Positions 1 to 10,040 of a stretch of DNA of 64,000 nt are shown here, piece after piece; within the stretch, counting starts at the first letter, position 1; each line of letters starts with the position of its first letter. Under the pieces are notes generated by a model. It was not told the DNA's origin. It worked only from the letters and a program-made list of their open reading frames with translations, and did not search any database. This DNA is from Prunella strophiata (lineage: Eukaryota; Chordata; Aves; Passeriformes; Prunellidae). The DNA lies in NCBI GenBank assembly GCA_036583965.1, contig JAZBQD010000062.1, positions 186,001-250,000 on the forward strand, in the 5' to 3' direction. Made by a program: the position numbers and the translations under genes.

Positions 1-221
1 CACTCTGTGTTTTTCTCTGTCCTTCTCCATGCCTCACTTGTGTTCCTTTTAATTCTCTGTGGCTCTGTGGTGCTCCCTGTGCCGTTGTTTCTCACTGGAC
101 CCTTGTGTCCCATTCCCTGTTCCTGTTCTTTTTTAATCACTCTCTGTCATGCTGCCCATCCCAGTTTTTGGTTGGTTTGTTTGTTTTCACAATTCATATT
201 AGCTGCGCCTTCCACATAGTG

Positions 222-659
222 TGTAGGAATGTGCCCCCTGTTGATGGAGCGACCAAATTATTCTTTATCTGCTTAAAAAGGCAAAACCCCAGAAGTTTCT
301 CTCCTCAATTTGATAAAGACACACCTCATAAGACCTTTGGGACTTCACCTCAGGCCTGGGGCTGTCCGATTCAACAGATGCCAAGAGGTCCTGCCTAGGT
401 AATTCACTAGAAAAAGAGAACAAAGGAAAGAATCACTTTTGTGGGGTGTTTTTGCAGGAGCAAGGACCTCTTGCCCCTGGCTCAGTTTTTCTGTGTAAGA
501 GCACTGTTATTTTGCCTTTTATCAAACCTTTTTCTGTTTTCAACACTACCTCAGACGTCATCCTGCTAATTTTATGCCATTCCGGGTAGCAGAGCTATCT
601 CCGGTATAATAGGTTCCTCTGAGAGCTCTTAAGACCTGGCTTGAAGAGTAATGCATTAC
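222..659 (+). repeat. Solo LTR, same family as the LTR at 9.18 kb
   Basis: This segment aligns by eye over its whole length with the LTR at 9182-9620, from its TGTAGGAATG start to the final ACCTGGCT-containing stretch. No retroviral internal sequence follows it, so it appears to be a solo LTR. The 5 bases before it (217-221, TAGTG) recur at 660-664, a candidate 5-bp target duplication. The right edge is uncertain because the terminal CA is not preserved. Bases 1-221 hold nothing I recognise. Confidence 0.7.
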
Positions 660-1199
660 TAGTGTTAGCATTCCCCCACTGAAAAGCAAACTATTTTAGT
701 TATCTGAGTCAAGAGGTAATACAGAATAAGGCATCCTTAAGATCAAGCACCATGAACCATTTTTATTCCCTTTCCTGTGCTGTCAACAGTGTGCACAGAT
801 TAGCTACTACTAGATGAAGATCAGGTTCTTTCTATTAATGGCCCTTAAATCTTATACTAATCTATAACTGGTAATATCAGTGTATTATATTCTGATTCAC
901 ACTTTTTCAATAACCCATATTCTAAAAATTTTTCTGTAAGTTTCTCCAACTTTCTCCTTGCCTCCCACTTAATAGGATATTGTTTTCGCTTTACTTTTTT
1001 TTGTTGTTGTTGTTGATTTGGTGGCATGGCCTATATTTTTGGCAGCAGGGAAGGGCCTCAGAAGTGGCTTCTGTGAGAAGCTGCTAGAAGCTTCCACCAC
1101 GTCTAACAGAGCCAACCTCAGATGGTTCTGAAGATGGACATGCTGCTGGCCCAATTAGAGAGGTTGGTAACGCCTCTGTGATAACATAGTTAAGAAGAA
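660..1199. other. Unclassified spacer
   Basis: AT-rich sequence between the solo LTR and the GC-rich kinase-like fragment. I see no coding frame with plausible composition, no LTR signals and no tandem structure. Confidence 0.5.
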
Positions 1200-1606
1200 A
1201 ATCAAAACAGTGCGCGCACAGCTTTTTTCAGGGGTGGTGAGGCGCCGCTGATGGGGCCATCCCAGCACAGCCAGCAGCGATGCACCGCCACGGCCGTCAC
1301 CATCTCAGTGCAGCCCGTGGCGAGCCTTGCCTGCCTGGTTGCTGCTAGCCAGCCATGCTGCCAGCAGAAGGGGATGGGCGGTGGCGGTGGCTTCTGCCTC
1401 CCCGCATGAAGAGAGGCATTCAATAACGCCAGCACAGCGGCAGTGGCCACTGCCTGTGCGGTGGTGGTGGGGCCACCTGACTGGCGAAGCAAACATGGTG
1501 AAAGACTCCCCAGTGTGGAACCTAGACGAGATTAACGTCTGAGCACTGCAGAATTCTCCAAGAATTTTGAATTGGTGGAACTTGTTGGCAATGGTACCTA
1601 CGGGCA
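1200..1606 (+). pseudogene. Fragment resembling the 5' end of a TNIK/MINK-type GCK-IV kinase gene
   Basis: A GC-rich, 5'UTR-like stretch (1200-1490) leads into an ATG at 1495. The next codons read MVKDSPVWNLDEINV and then a stop. After a frame change a peptide with FELVELVGNGTYGQ follows at about 1565-1606. That order (DSP, LDEI, a short spacer, then the glycine-loop motif GxGTYG at the start of the kinase domain) is the N-terminal layout of TNIK/MINK1/MAP4K4 kinases. Similarity stops right after the Gln of the loop, at a T-rich stretch, so only the first coding exon or two is represented. With a stop and a frameshift it is a broken copy: either a captured gene fragment or a decayed gene relic. 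The rest of the kinase is not visible. Confidence 0.5.
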
Positions 1607-1944
1607 GTTTTTCTTCTAGTCAGAGAAGAGGAGGAAGTGAGGACATGTGAGGGAAAACAACATGGTGGCACCAAGGTCAGTGGAAAAAGAGAGGGAGGAA
1701 GTGATCCAAAGCGCCAGAGCCGAGATTCCTCTGCAGGCCATGGAGAGGACTATGGTGAAGTAGGCTGTTTCCCTTGCAACCCATGAGGTCCACGGGGGAT
1801 GCAGAAATCCACTCACAGCCTGTGAGAGAAGTGTTCACGCTGGAGCGGGTGGATGCCAGAGAAAGCTGTGATCCAGTGGGAGACCCAAATGGAGAGAGAG
1901 AACCCTTGCTTCCAAACTAAAACTTTCAGTTTTGGCAGGACTGC
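1607..1944. other. Unclassified spacer
   Basis: Purine-rich sequence between the kinase-like fragment and the protease end of the minus-strand ERV. It could be intron, UTR or decayed ERV. No supported feature. Confidence 0.4.
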
Positions 1945-3426
1945 TCACAAGATTGGAGTGATGCTGGAGAAGTTCACAGAGTTGTAAAAAAAGGCTGGTC
2001 CTTTTCCCCTCTTTGTCATACCCACAACGTTTATAGGTTGCGAGCTAAGTTTTCCTCTGCACATATTCAGTACTGAATAAGGTCTTCCTGTACTAATTTT
2101 AAAAATTACCTTTTCATTTCTCAGCAATAATATAACCAGGACTCAGCTGAGGATGATTCCCTCTGTTCCTTCAGGGGCATTTTTCATTTTCACTTATGCT
2201 CTTTAGCTTGATGGCTTGAAGAGTCTGGTTTAGGTTCTTCGTTCTATTTCCCCTGGCATGGGGACGCTCCCTTTTCCAATGTCCCCTTTCTTTACAAATT
2301 GCCAAATACACTTCAGCTACCGACTATCACAACAGAAATTTCCAAATACATTTGAACCACTAATTATCACAATAAAAATTGCCAGATATACTGTAGCCAC
2401 CAGTTATGAAAACATTCAACCAATTGTTTCTGAGTGAGGGGGTCCTAATTAGGGTGTCAAATACTTTAGCAGCTTTATTCAGGTCTTCCCTTTAAACTTC
2501 TGCCACCTTTCTCCATGAAATTAAATTCACCATTAAAGATGGGACTACTGGACCATAATTCCTGATCACCTGCTGGAGGGGAGCCATCAGAACTTTCCCA
2601 GCCTCTCCCCCAACATCGCTTTGCTGCCTTCTGGTGCATCACGTAATCAGATGAAAATCCTTTGATCCCCTAAAGGGTTCTCTCCGTTCCAGTCCACTTT
2701 TCCATACATCTAACTGTATTGCCTGGTGATTCATCATTCACAACCCCTCCATTCTTTGCCATAGAGCAACCATTAGCTCTAAATCCTCCTCCTCTCACCT
2801 GCACTGTCCTACGCTGCATACAAAACAGCACCTTTTTGCCTTTCTTTTCCTTTTCAAGTGCATAAGGAACTTCACCCCACTTCTTTTTCCTTCTACAAAA
2901 CATCAATTTCAATATGGTATTACACTGTAAGGTTCCATCCTTAGGCTACTTTTCTTGATCTTCCAGTGTCTAAAGTGGCCTCCATTGAGTACAAAATTTT
3001 AGAAGTTTTTCACGCATGAAGGGATCCTGCCCAATTTGTTCCCAATGTTTCAAGATACATCCCAGTGGGGACACCTGTGATACCCCTTTCAAGGTTTTGT
3101 TTCCCATTGTAACCAATGACCATTTAGGAGTTCCTTAGGACTCTAACCCTTTTCTTTGAAGTCACTCTAAGTCTTCCTTTTTCTCACCTTAGGTACCTTT
3201 AAACTAAACCCTATGTAGCTTTTGCTGCACCTTACAGGCAGGTTAACACTTAACATCTTTAAAGCAAAGTAAAGAATGCCTTTATTTTACCAGGGGTCTT
3301 GCTCCAATTTCCTTCGCAACGGGGATCTAAAGTTCTGTCCGAGAATCCCTCGGTGCTGGCTGGAGGTCCTGCAATCCCTTGGAGCTGTTAAAATTCAGGA
3401 CTATGTGCCACCTGGGTGACCAAAAC
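1945..3426 (-). pseudogene. Gammaretrovirus-like gag-pro remnant
   Basis: Reading the minus strand downstream of the LTR at 3427-3859, decayed frames show a gag matrix-like segment. One piece lies at about 2990-3120 and another at 2880-2912, with FCRRKKKWGEVPYAL, a pattern common in gammaretrovirus-like gag of birds. A degenerate zinc knuckle (KERGHWKRERPHARG, last Cys replaced by Arg) lies near 2240-2290. A protease start with YSVLN follows at 1980-2110; its catalytic D-T-G is changed to S-T-G. Capsid is largely missing and many stops are present. In the intact family gag builds the particle core and protease matures it; this copy cannot. The junction at about 1945 is abrupt. Confidence 0.6.
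2302..2412. repeat. Three degenerate ~40-bp tandem units
   Basis: Three successive units start with GCCAAATACA, CCAAATACAT and GCCAGATATA. Each continues with a similar ACC(G/A)..TATCACAA(C/T)A core. They lie inside the gag remnant and look like a local duplication. Confidence 0.5.
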
Positions 3427-3859
3427 TGTCTCCAAAAATTTGCTAAAATAAAAAAAACAACTCCTTAACACCAATGTAGCATTAAGAAGTAGGCATTCTT
3501 TAATCGGCCGGATGCACAGAGAGATGCTGAGTATGGGAAAGTTTCTGTTTATATACTGCATTTTACATATATGTTCATTGATTGTCCCAGACTAAACATA
3601 CATATGATAGTCATTTTCCCAAAATCATTCACATATTACCCCTGTGCCTTATGCATTTCTTCTTCTGTCCTAGGTCTGTAGTGGTCAAGGACCCCAATGT
3701 TCCAGTTGACCTGGCTGAGTTGGGAGGGCACTGGGGTTGGTGAACTTCCAGTTCTCCTTCATACACAATGGGCATTTTGCAGTTTCATAGGCCAGTGATT
3801 TTGGTAGAACAGACATTGTGTTAGCTCACCAGGTGTAGGCAATTTATCATCTGGCAACA
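3427..3859 (-). repeat. 5' LTR of the minus-strand gag-pro remnant
   Basis: Bounded by TG (plus 3427) and CA (plus 3859) and similar along its length to the solo LTR at 51958-52430. On the minus strand it would end ...GACA, followed after a short spacer by TTGGTCACCCAGGTGGCAC, a plausible primer-binding site of unassigned tRNA. A CTTTAATC segment near 3497-3504 occupies the position of the poly(A) signal (CTTTATTC in the sister copy). This LTR sits directly upstream of the gag-pro remnant, so it is read as its 5' LTR. Confidence 0.65.
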
Positions 3860-4075
3860 TAAGGATTTTTGTCTTGGGTTACAGTGTAAGTACGTATTCC
3901 ACCACCATCTGCATGAGCTACTAAAATGGGTGGAGCAGTGTGCTTTATGACTCAGCCCTGATAACTCCCTCATGGTGAGCTTCAACTGTCACTGACGGAA
4001 AAAAACAAAACAAAACAACAAAAAAAAAAAAAAAACAACAAAAAAAAAAAAACCACCACAAAGCAAAACAAAAAA
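3860..4075 (+). repeat. ERVL 3'-end-like fragment with A-rich tail
   Basis: GGTTACAGTGTAAG..GTATTCCACCACCATCTGCATGAGCTACTAAAATGGGTGGAGCAG resembles, in order, the sequence just before the ERVL LTRs at 34653 and 44723, including the purine-rich tract. An LTR-like TGTGCTTTATGAC start follows at about 3937. After about 80 bp it runs into an A-rich, interrupted tract (3999-4070). A short, old fragment. Confidence 0.4.
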
Positions 4076-4229
4076 ACAACTCCTTGGTGTACATTTTTGA
4101 GACCATGCCCAAAAGGTGAACAAAAAAGCCACTCTGTGCTCTATGTGTTGCTTGAATCCAAAAATGTGGTAGATTATCATCACCCCAGCATGGTATACAC
4201 CTACATATTTCCTGGAGAGAGACATCTTG

Positions 4230-7200
4230 GTTTGCTTTAGTTCACTTGCTGTTAAAACATTTGTGAAAATAATTTAAAAGATTGAAATAAATGCCATCAA
4301 GGTGTTGCTTTAGAGGAATTGCTAACTGCTACCATCTTTTTTATCAGAAAACCCAATCACAATGTTGATGATTTAATTGAAATTATTCCTTTTGAAAATG
4401 GAATTGCAGCTTCCAATGAATTAGAACTAGATGTGATTAAAATAAACCATTTCTCAAAAAAAGAAATGTTCCATGACAGTCACTATGAGGGAAGAGATAT
4501 GACTAAAGATTCAAAGATAACGAACCTCAGGAGGAAGAATATTAGGGACAGAGACGGGTATATATGCAGACCTTCACTCTAGACTATTTTGTTCATCAAG
4601 ACTACTCTTACATCGTGTTGGCACGTGATCTGCAGAAGAATATTTGCCTTGAAGAACAAGCAACAGTTCCACAGAATTTCCATCTTGAAAAGTGTCAGAA
4701 TTCCTATCTTTTTTTGTTATGTCTAGTTTCTTAAGGCCAAGCAGTTGAAATACTCCAAATTAATCATTCAGAGCTGCTAGTACTGCTACGTAAGCAAATG
4801 GCATGCTTATAATAAGGACTGTATGTTCTACTCAGTTTGGGCTACCTGTGCTCAGCAGACCCAGGAACCCTTCAGAGCACCTGCGGTCCGGACAAGAGTT
4901 CTTGTTGACATTTGGGAGGGTGACAGAGCACTGGCTGTCCCTTCAAAAACACCATTCTGTGTGGGAAGGAAATTCAGATACACAGAAGACAAAATGGTTG
5001 CATGCACCAGCATCCAGTTGAGATCACCACAAATTTAGAACTACAGCCTCTACCTGACATCACCTGTAGTCATTTACTCACAGAAAACTCACTCCTTAAT
5101 TCAGCCATATGTGAACTCTGTAGAATGTTTATTCTGAATTTCAAATACCAAATAATTTCCATCTATTTTGTTTTTCATACTTACTTGACTGAGCTAGAAA
5201 TGGCATGAACTACAGTCAGCTGCATGGAGAAGGCTAGCACAAGTCCTGTGAATCACAGTGCTGCTGACCTTTTGCAATTCTAGGTAACTACTGCTGGCCT
5301 GCTCAGGTACATCGGACCTTTAAGATTCAGCCCTATAGTAGCTGTGAATAAATCTGGTCCATTAATATTTGTTGGTTGAGCAATGGAATTGTTTAAATTA
5401 ATAGAACTGAATTTTTCTAACATGTTGGGTTTTTTTTCCCCCCCCTCTATGCTTTATCATAACATCAAAGGGCAAGAAATTGTCTTCCTGCTTCCAAAAT
5501 CTCCAAGTTACTTTCCTCCTACCTGCATGAGGCAAAATGTAGGATTATTAAGGGGTTTTTTTTGGCAAAAATATAACAAAAGGAGGGAAAATGAAGAAGA
5601 GTAAGAGACAAAGAGAGATTTGGACATCAAACCAAAAATGGCCCAGCACTAAGGGCAGTTAACTTAAAAAGGAAACATGAAGTGTTAAAATTCAGGTCTC
5701 CTGACAGATGTGGACAAGACAAATCAAATAACTGAGTTACATCCTGTATGACTCCCCTAAACACTCACTGTAATTCCAGCGTGGATCAATTCCGCTTTTG
5801 CTTGAAGAAGCACTGATGTAGCTTATTTAAGCATGTGCCTGGCATCCACTAGCCACGCAAATTATTTACCCTGTTTTACAAATATTACACCTGGAATAAA
5901 CACCCAAATAGCAGCAGGTCTCTGCCCAAGGTACAGTCAAGCAGGAATATTTTACTGCTTGCAGGAACCCACATTTGTATGAGGAGGCTGTAATAGTACA
6001 CTGGAATGGAATTTGCAACATTCATAGAGGGGAAAATAAAATAAAAATGTATAGAAATCACCATTTTGGCTTGGAAGACATTTTGTGAAACACAACTCCT
6101 AAGTAGTATCAGGAAGAAACATTTTGAGCAAGCTAACCCTCAACTACCTCAACTTCAAAGATTTAGGAGATTCTTGAACAAATTATTCTGACCTGTTCAG
6201 AGCTCTACAGTTTATTTCAGCAGCATGCATTTGCAGACTTTGTGAGATACTTCAGATATATACAAGGAAATGCAACACATTCAGATAATTTCCATCCACA
6301 TTATATGGGATGGTAAACCATATTAGCCTTTTAATTTGATGGCTCTAAACCAGACTCCTGCAACTTTCAAATATATTCATAAAAGGCAGAAAACCAAAGA
6401 AAATAAATCCTTGCTTGGTGCTGCAAAGCAGCTGCAAAGCTCTTCTGCAGAGCCCTCTCGCCCTGTTGCTCACACGAGTCCTGAAAGCAGTCTTCTCCAT
6501 ACTGATGATGAGAAAATCTCTGCATTGCCTAAGAGATTTCTGCTTAAATTTTCCTTCATACCATGTGCATAGAAACAATCACGTGCATACAAACTGTTGT
6601 TTGTAATCTTCAAAGTGTGTGAAAGAAAATCAGTTCACACCATTTGGAATAAACAGAGGCATTTCTTCCAGCCCAAGTCATCTTTGCAATCTTCTTTGTA
6701 AACACATTTATTCACAGAAGAAATTACAGTGGTATGAAAGCCTTAACCACAGCAGCCTGAAAAACTGCAGCATCAAGTCAATTAGGGTTTTTTCCCCAAT
6801 GTTAACTACCTGAAATTGAGATTAAACTGAATAGGCCATATATAGCACAGTAAGCCCATGTTCATATATTGATTTTGAACATTTGATACAATTAACACCT
6901 GTTCCTTTGGAGCTTTAAAACTCTTCTAACAGTTCTATCGCTAGGTATTTATGAGTCAGGACATTTGAACATTTTACAGAATTTTGCCCTGCTCTTGTTC
7001 ATGGGAAGAATCCTTGGGCAAAAATCTGTCTATTTAAAAACACAAATGGCAAACTGCTCTTTTGTTTTGTTAAAAGGGAAATGCAAACACCCTTATCTTC
7101 TGTAGTTAAGCAATGAAAATGCCATCTCCAGGTGCAATAAAGCCCAGTCCTTCGCGGGTTAGCTGAAGTGACTGGCAATTCAGTTTCAGAGCCCTCATCC

Positions 7201-7552
7201 CAAATATACAAAACAACCACATTGATTTAAGATAATGAATATTGACCTGAATATTTTTCCTCTGATAGCAAATCAAACAGTAGATTAGAGTTGCCTTAAG
7301 ACATTTCTTTAGCCTAACTCTGTCACCTTTAGTTGAACTGTATGCAACATTTCAACCCTCAAAAAAATCATGTTAATTTCTCTGAGTCAGGTTTGGGAGC
7401 ACATGCTGGGAGATCACAATAGCTGGAGCTGAACCCCAGCTTGCTGTAGAATCACAGTCAATATCTCTGTCTTGTAAAATTTTTGAACACTTTCATCAAG
7501 TGACTAGCCATTGGAAAATCCAGTACATTAAATCAGACTCAGGACGGGAATG
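4230..7552. other. 3.3 kb of unclassified, apparently non-ERV sequence
   Basis: No LTR boundaries, retroviral motifs, CR1 signature or tandem repeats were recognised here. Apart from the exon-like frame at 4350-4581 the open frames are short and look random. This is the longest stretch that could be unique host sequence. Confidence 0.5.
4350..4581 (+). CDS. Exon-like open frame of unknown identity
   Basis: A pyrimidine-rich run ending TTTTTTATCAG (4337-4349) looks like a 3' splice site and is followed by an open frame of about 76 residues to a stop at 4582. It starts KPNHNVDDLIEIIPFENG and later contains MFHDSHYEGRDMTKDSKI. A GG|GTATAT near 4557 could be a 5' splice site. A different frame from about 4564 stays open for another ~50 codons (HQDYSYIVLARDLQKN...), which could be a frameshifted continuation. 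The composition is protein-like, acidic then basic, but I do not recognise the gene. It may be an exon, a pseudogene or chance. Confidence 0.3.
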
Positions 7553-8051
7553 TGTCTTGGTTTGAAAAGACAGGTGTCTGCTAAGGAAGGCAGGAGCCTC
7601 CCCTGAAATGGAAAATGTAAACCCCCTCCCTCCAAATTGCTATAATTTTGAAATTAAGGGGCTCTCAGGCAAAGATATGGGAGCAGGAATAACAGTTCTT
7701 TATTAGGGAAGAAAATTTTAAAAAATAAAATAAACAATGGAGTAATACAAAACAACACTGACAGAGTCAGAATACAACCTGACATCCTGTGGGTCAGGGT
7801 GTTGGTAGTCTTCCTCTGAACATCCAGTGGAAGAAGCAGCTGTTTCCTCTGGGAGTCCAATGGAAAGAGCCTGTCCTGTCCCAGAACCTCAGATTATATT
7901 AAGTTAGGAATGCTTGGCTCCTCCCTCTGGGCGGAGCATCTCACAATAAGATGCTATAGTTCTTATCAATCATGCAGTGACATTCAATAGTCCACTATCA
8001 GCAGATGTTTCCCCAGAGAGAGGATTGGTTGTGGAAGAGATAAGGAAAACG
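7553..8051 (-). repeat. ERVL-like LTR
   Basis: Plus-strand edge TGTCTTGGTTTGAAAAGACAGG corresponds to the LTR 3' end on the minus strand. Minus-strand features are a GAGATGCTCCGCCC..GGAGGAGCCAAGCATTCC block followed by TAATATAATCTGAGG (TATA-like). The same block and spacing occur in the ERVL LTRs at 34653-35083 and 44723-45138. AATAAA is present on the minus strand near 7700. The other edge is near 8051, where minus-strand CGTTTTCCTTATCTC matches the TGTTTTCCTTATCTCC start of those LTRs, with the first base changed. Confidence 0.65.
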
Positions 8052-8139
8052 GCCCACTTAACAGAAAACAACTGCCATACAGATGGCAAGTAGAAGAAAT
8101 AGTGCTTGGCAATCCAGGACACTGACCCTAACTGGTTGT
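8052..8139 (-). repeat. ERVL 3'-internal stub joined to a gammaretrovirus-like fragment
   Basis: Minus-strand sequence just upstream of the LTR (ATTTCTTCTACTTGCCATCTGTATGG) resembles the pre-LTR segment of ERVL at 34590-34640. The join to the protease-region fragment at about 8139 is abrupt. Confidence 0.4.
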
Positions 8140-9181
8140 TTTCCTTAACTTGTACTGGAGGTGCATTCTTTGCCCCCCCTGGTATGTTAGAGGCCCATAC
8201 CCCAGGAAACTCCTGATCCATTATTTTCTTGTTAATTTCATCCTTATTTTCTATTTTGATCTCATTAATTGTTAAAATTAAACTTAGTATGTCTACATAA
8301 TGCTGATCTTTTACCTCCAATATAATCTCCCCATCTTTAAATGCGATCTTTGCTTCCAGCTGCTCCAAACAAATCCCTACCCAACAGTGCCTTTGGAGAG
8401 TTGGGCATATAAAAAAACCTATTAATATTTTGATGGTTTGCAAAAATATACCTTCTCAGATTGGTGAGTTGCTCCCTTACTATAACATAATCATCTGTTA
8501 TATGCATCAAGGCTTTGTTGAACACTGAGTATGTTGCCTCTGTGTCTACTAAAAATTCCATTTTCTTAGTCCCCATATTTCTACTCCATCCCAACTCTTT
8601 GCCTTAATTCAAAGTCTTGGGGTATAAAATAGGCTGAGTACACCCAGCTTTAATTATTTCTGCTGGGTTTCTTAAATTACTTGAAACTCTCTTTTCTAAT
8701 AATTCAAACACCCTGTTACTTCTTCCCTTCTCATGACTGATTGCTACTAAGTTCCTTATAGCTCTCTGAGTAGCCTTTGTTTCTTTAGAATAACACAAAT
8801 GACAAAGTGCCCATCTTGGTCTCCTCCACCTAAACTCTGCTTTACAAAATCTCAGTCTTTCCCAGTTCTCTTCTTGCACAATCCAATCTTCAATTAAAGC
8901 ATTGTTTCCACTGACACTCACTTTGCTGCCTGGCAAAAGGCTGTCCCTGTTACAGCAAAAACTCTGATATGCCCCCAAACACAATACCCCCCCCCCCCCC
9001 CCCCCCCCCCCTGTATCTCAAATTCATGAGAGTCAAGGCTTAAGTTGCTGCAGGAGGGGAATTTCTGGAATTCCTTGAATTCATTTTACTACAGTTAAAC
9101 ATAAATCACCATACTGTAGTTTTTCTGCATAAAATGCAACACTTGTTGTAAACAAAATCCTGAAATTTCCACAAACACAAC
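8140..9181 (-). pseudogene. Gammaretrovirus-like leader plus protease remnant
   Basis: This matches the plus-strand segment 29760-30830 along its length. On the minus strand a leader-like stretch (9181-8990) is followed by an open piece of ~125 codons (8604-8984) ending ...CTQPILYPKTLN, then a protease-like frame (8337-8594). The protease contains FLVDTEATYSVFN, where the catalytic D-T-G reads D-T-E, and LLGRDLFG, the conserved Gly-Arg-Asp region near the protease C-terminus. A further frame covers the protease-RT linker (8140-8340). Capsid and RT are absent. An LTR in the opposite orientation (9182) cuts off its 5' side. Confidence 0.65.
8987..9012. repeat. Poly-C tract (~26 bp)
   Basis: An uninterrupted C run inside the leader of the minus-strand remnant. 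The related plus-strand copy at 29910-29925 has only short G runs at this place, so the tract expanded in this copy. Confidence 0.9.
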
Positions 9182-9620
9182 TGTAGGAATGTGCCCCTTG
9201 TTGATGGAGTGACCAAATTATTCTTTGTCTGCTTAAAAAGGCAAAAAGCCCAGAGGTTTCTCTCCTCAATTTGGTAAAAAGACACCTCGTAGGACCTTTG
9301 GGACTTCACCTGAAACCTGGGGCTGCCCAATTGGACAGAGGCCAAAAGGTCCTGTCTAGGTAATTCACTAGAAAGAGAATAGAACAAAGGAGATAATTGC
9401 TTTTGTAGAGTGTTTTAGCAGGAGCAAGATCCTCTTGAACCTGGCTCATTTTTTCTCTGCAAGTGCTTTGTTATTTTGCTTTTATTAAAACTTTTTCTGT
9501 TTCCAACACTACCTCAGAAGCCATCCTGCTAATTCGATGCCATTTGGGGTAGCTGGGCTATCTCGGATGTGATAGGTTCTCTAAGAGCTCATAAGACCTG
9601 GCTCAAGGAGAAACCTATCA
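9182..9620 (+). repeat. 5' LTR of a betaretrovirus-like element
   Basis: Begins TGTAGGAATGTGCCCC and ends CTATCA. It aligns along its length with the solo LTR at 222-659. Two bases after its end lies TGGTGCCCAGACTG, a primer-site-like sequence, and a gag start follows 420 bp further on. It interrupts the minus-strand protease remnant ending at 9181, so it inserted there or was joined there later. Confidence 0.75.
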
Positions 9621-9622
9621 CT

Positions 9623-9640
9623 TGGTGCCCAGACTGTTGA
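9623..9640 (+). promoter_or_regulatory. Candidate primer-binding site
   Basis: TGGTGCCCAGACTGTTGA begins with the TGG that pairs with the CCA end of a primer tRNA, immediately after the LTR. I cannot assign the tRNA. Confidence 0.5.
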
Positions 9641-10040
9641 TTTCTCATATTGAGAGACATAGTTCAGGAATTTTTGATTTTTTGATTGGCCCCTGATCAA
9701 AATAGGACATTTTTTCCTTGGTCTTATATTTTAGGGAGTGCAGGCCTGTGACTGGGTTCTTGTGGCACCAGAGGAAAAAAAAAAAAAAAAACAACCAAAC
9801 AGGTTACGGAGGATCTGAGGCCGTTAAAGGCAGCCACACAGATTGAAGCCTTATAACTGGTGGAAGGAGGCTGAAAACTGGGACGAGCTGGAGAATGCAC
9901 TGCTAAGTCCTAAGCACCTCTTTGGAGAGAGCTGCTATTGGTTGAGCTAAGACTGCTGAACACCACTGTGTTTCCAGACCCGCGGAGTTTAGACCAAGGA
10001 CAGTAGCTGCTCTGAAATCCATCCTTTGTTAAGTAAGAAT

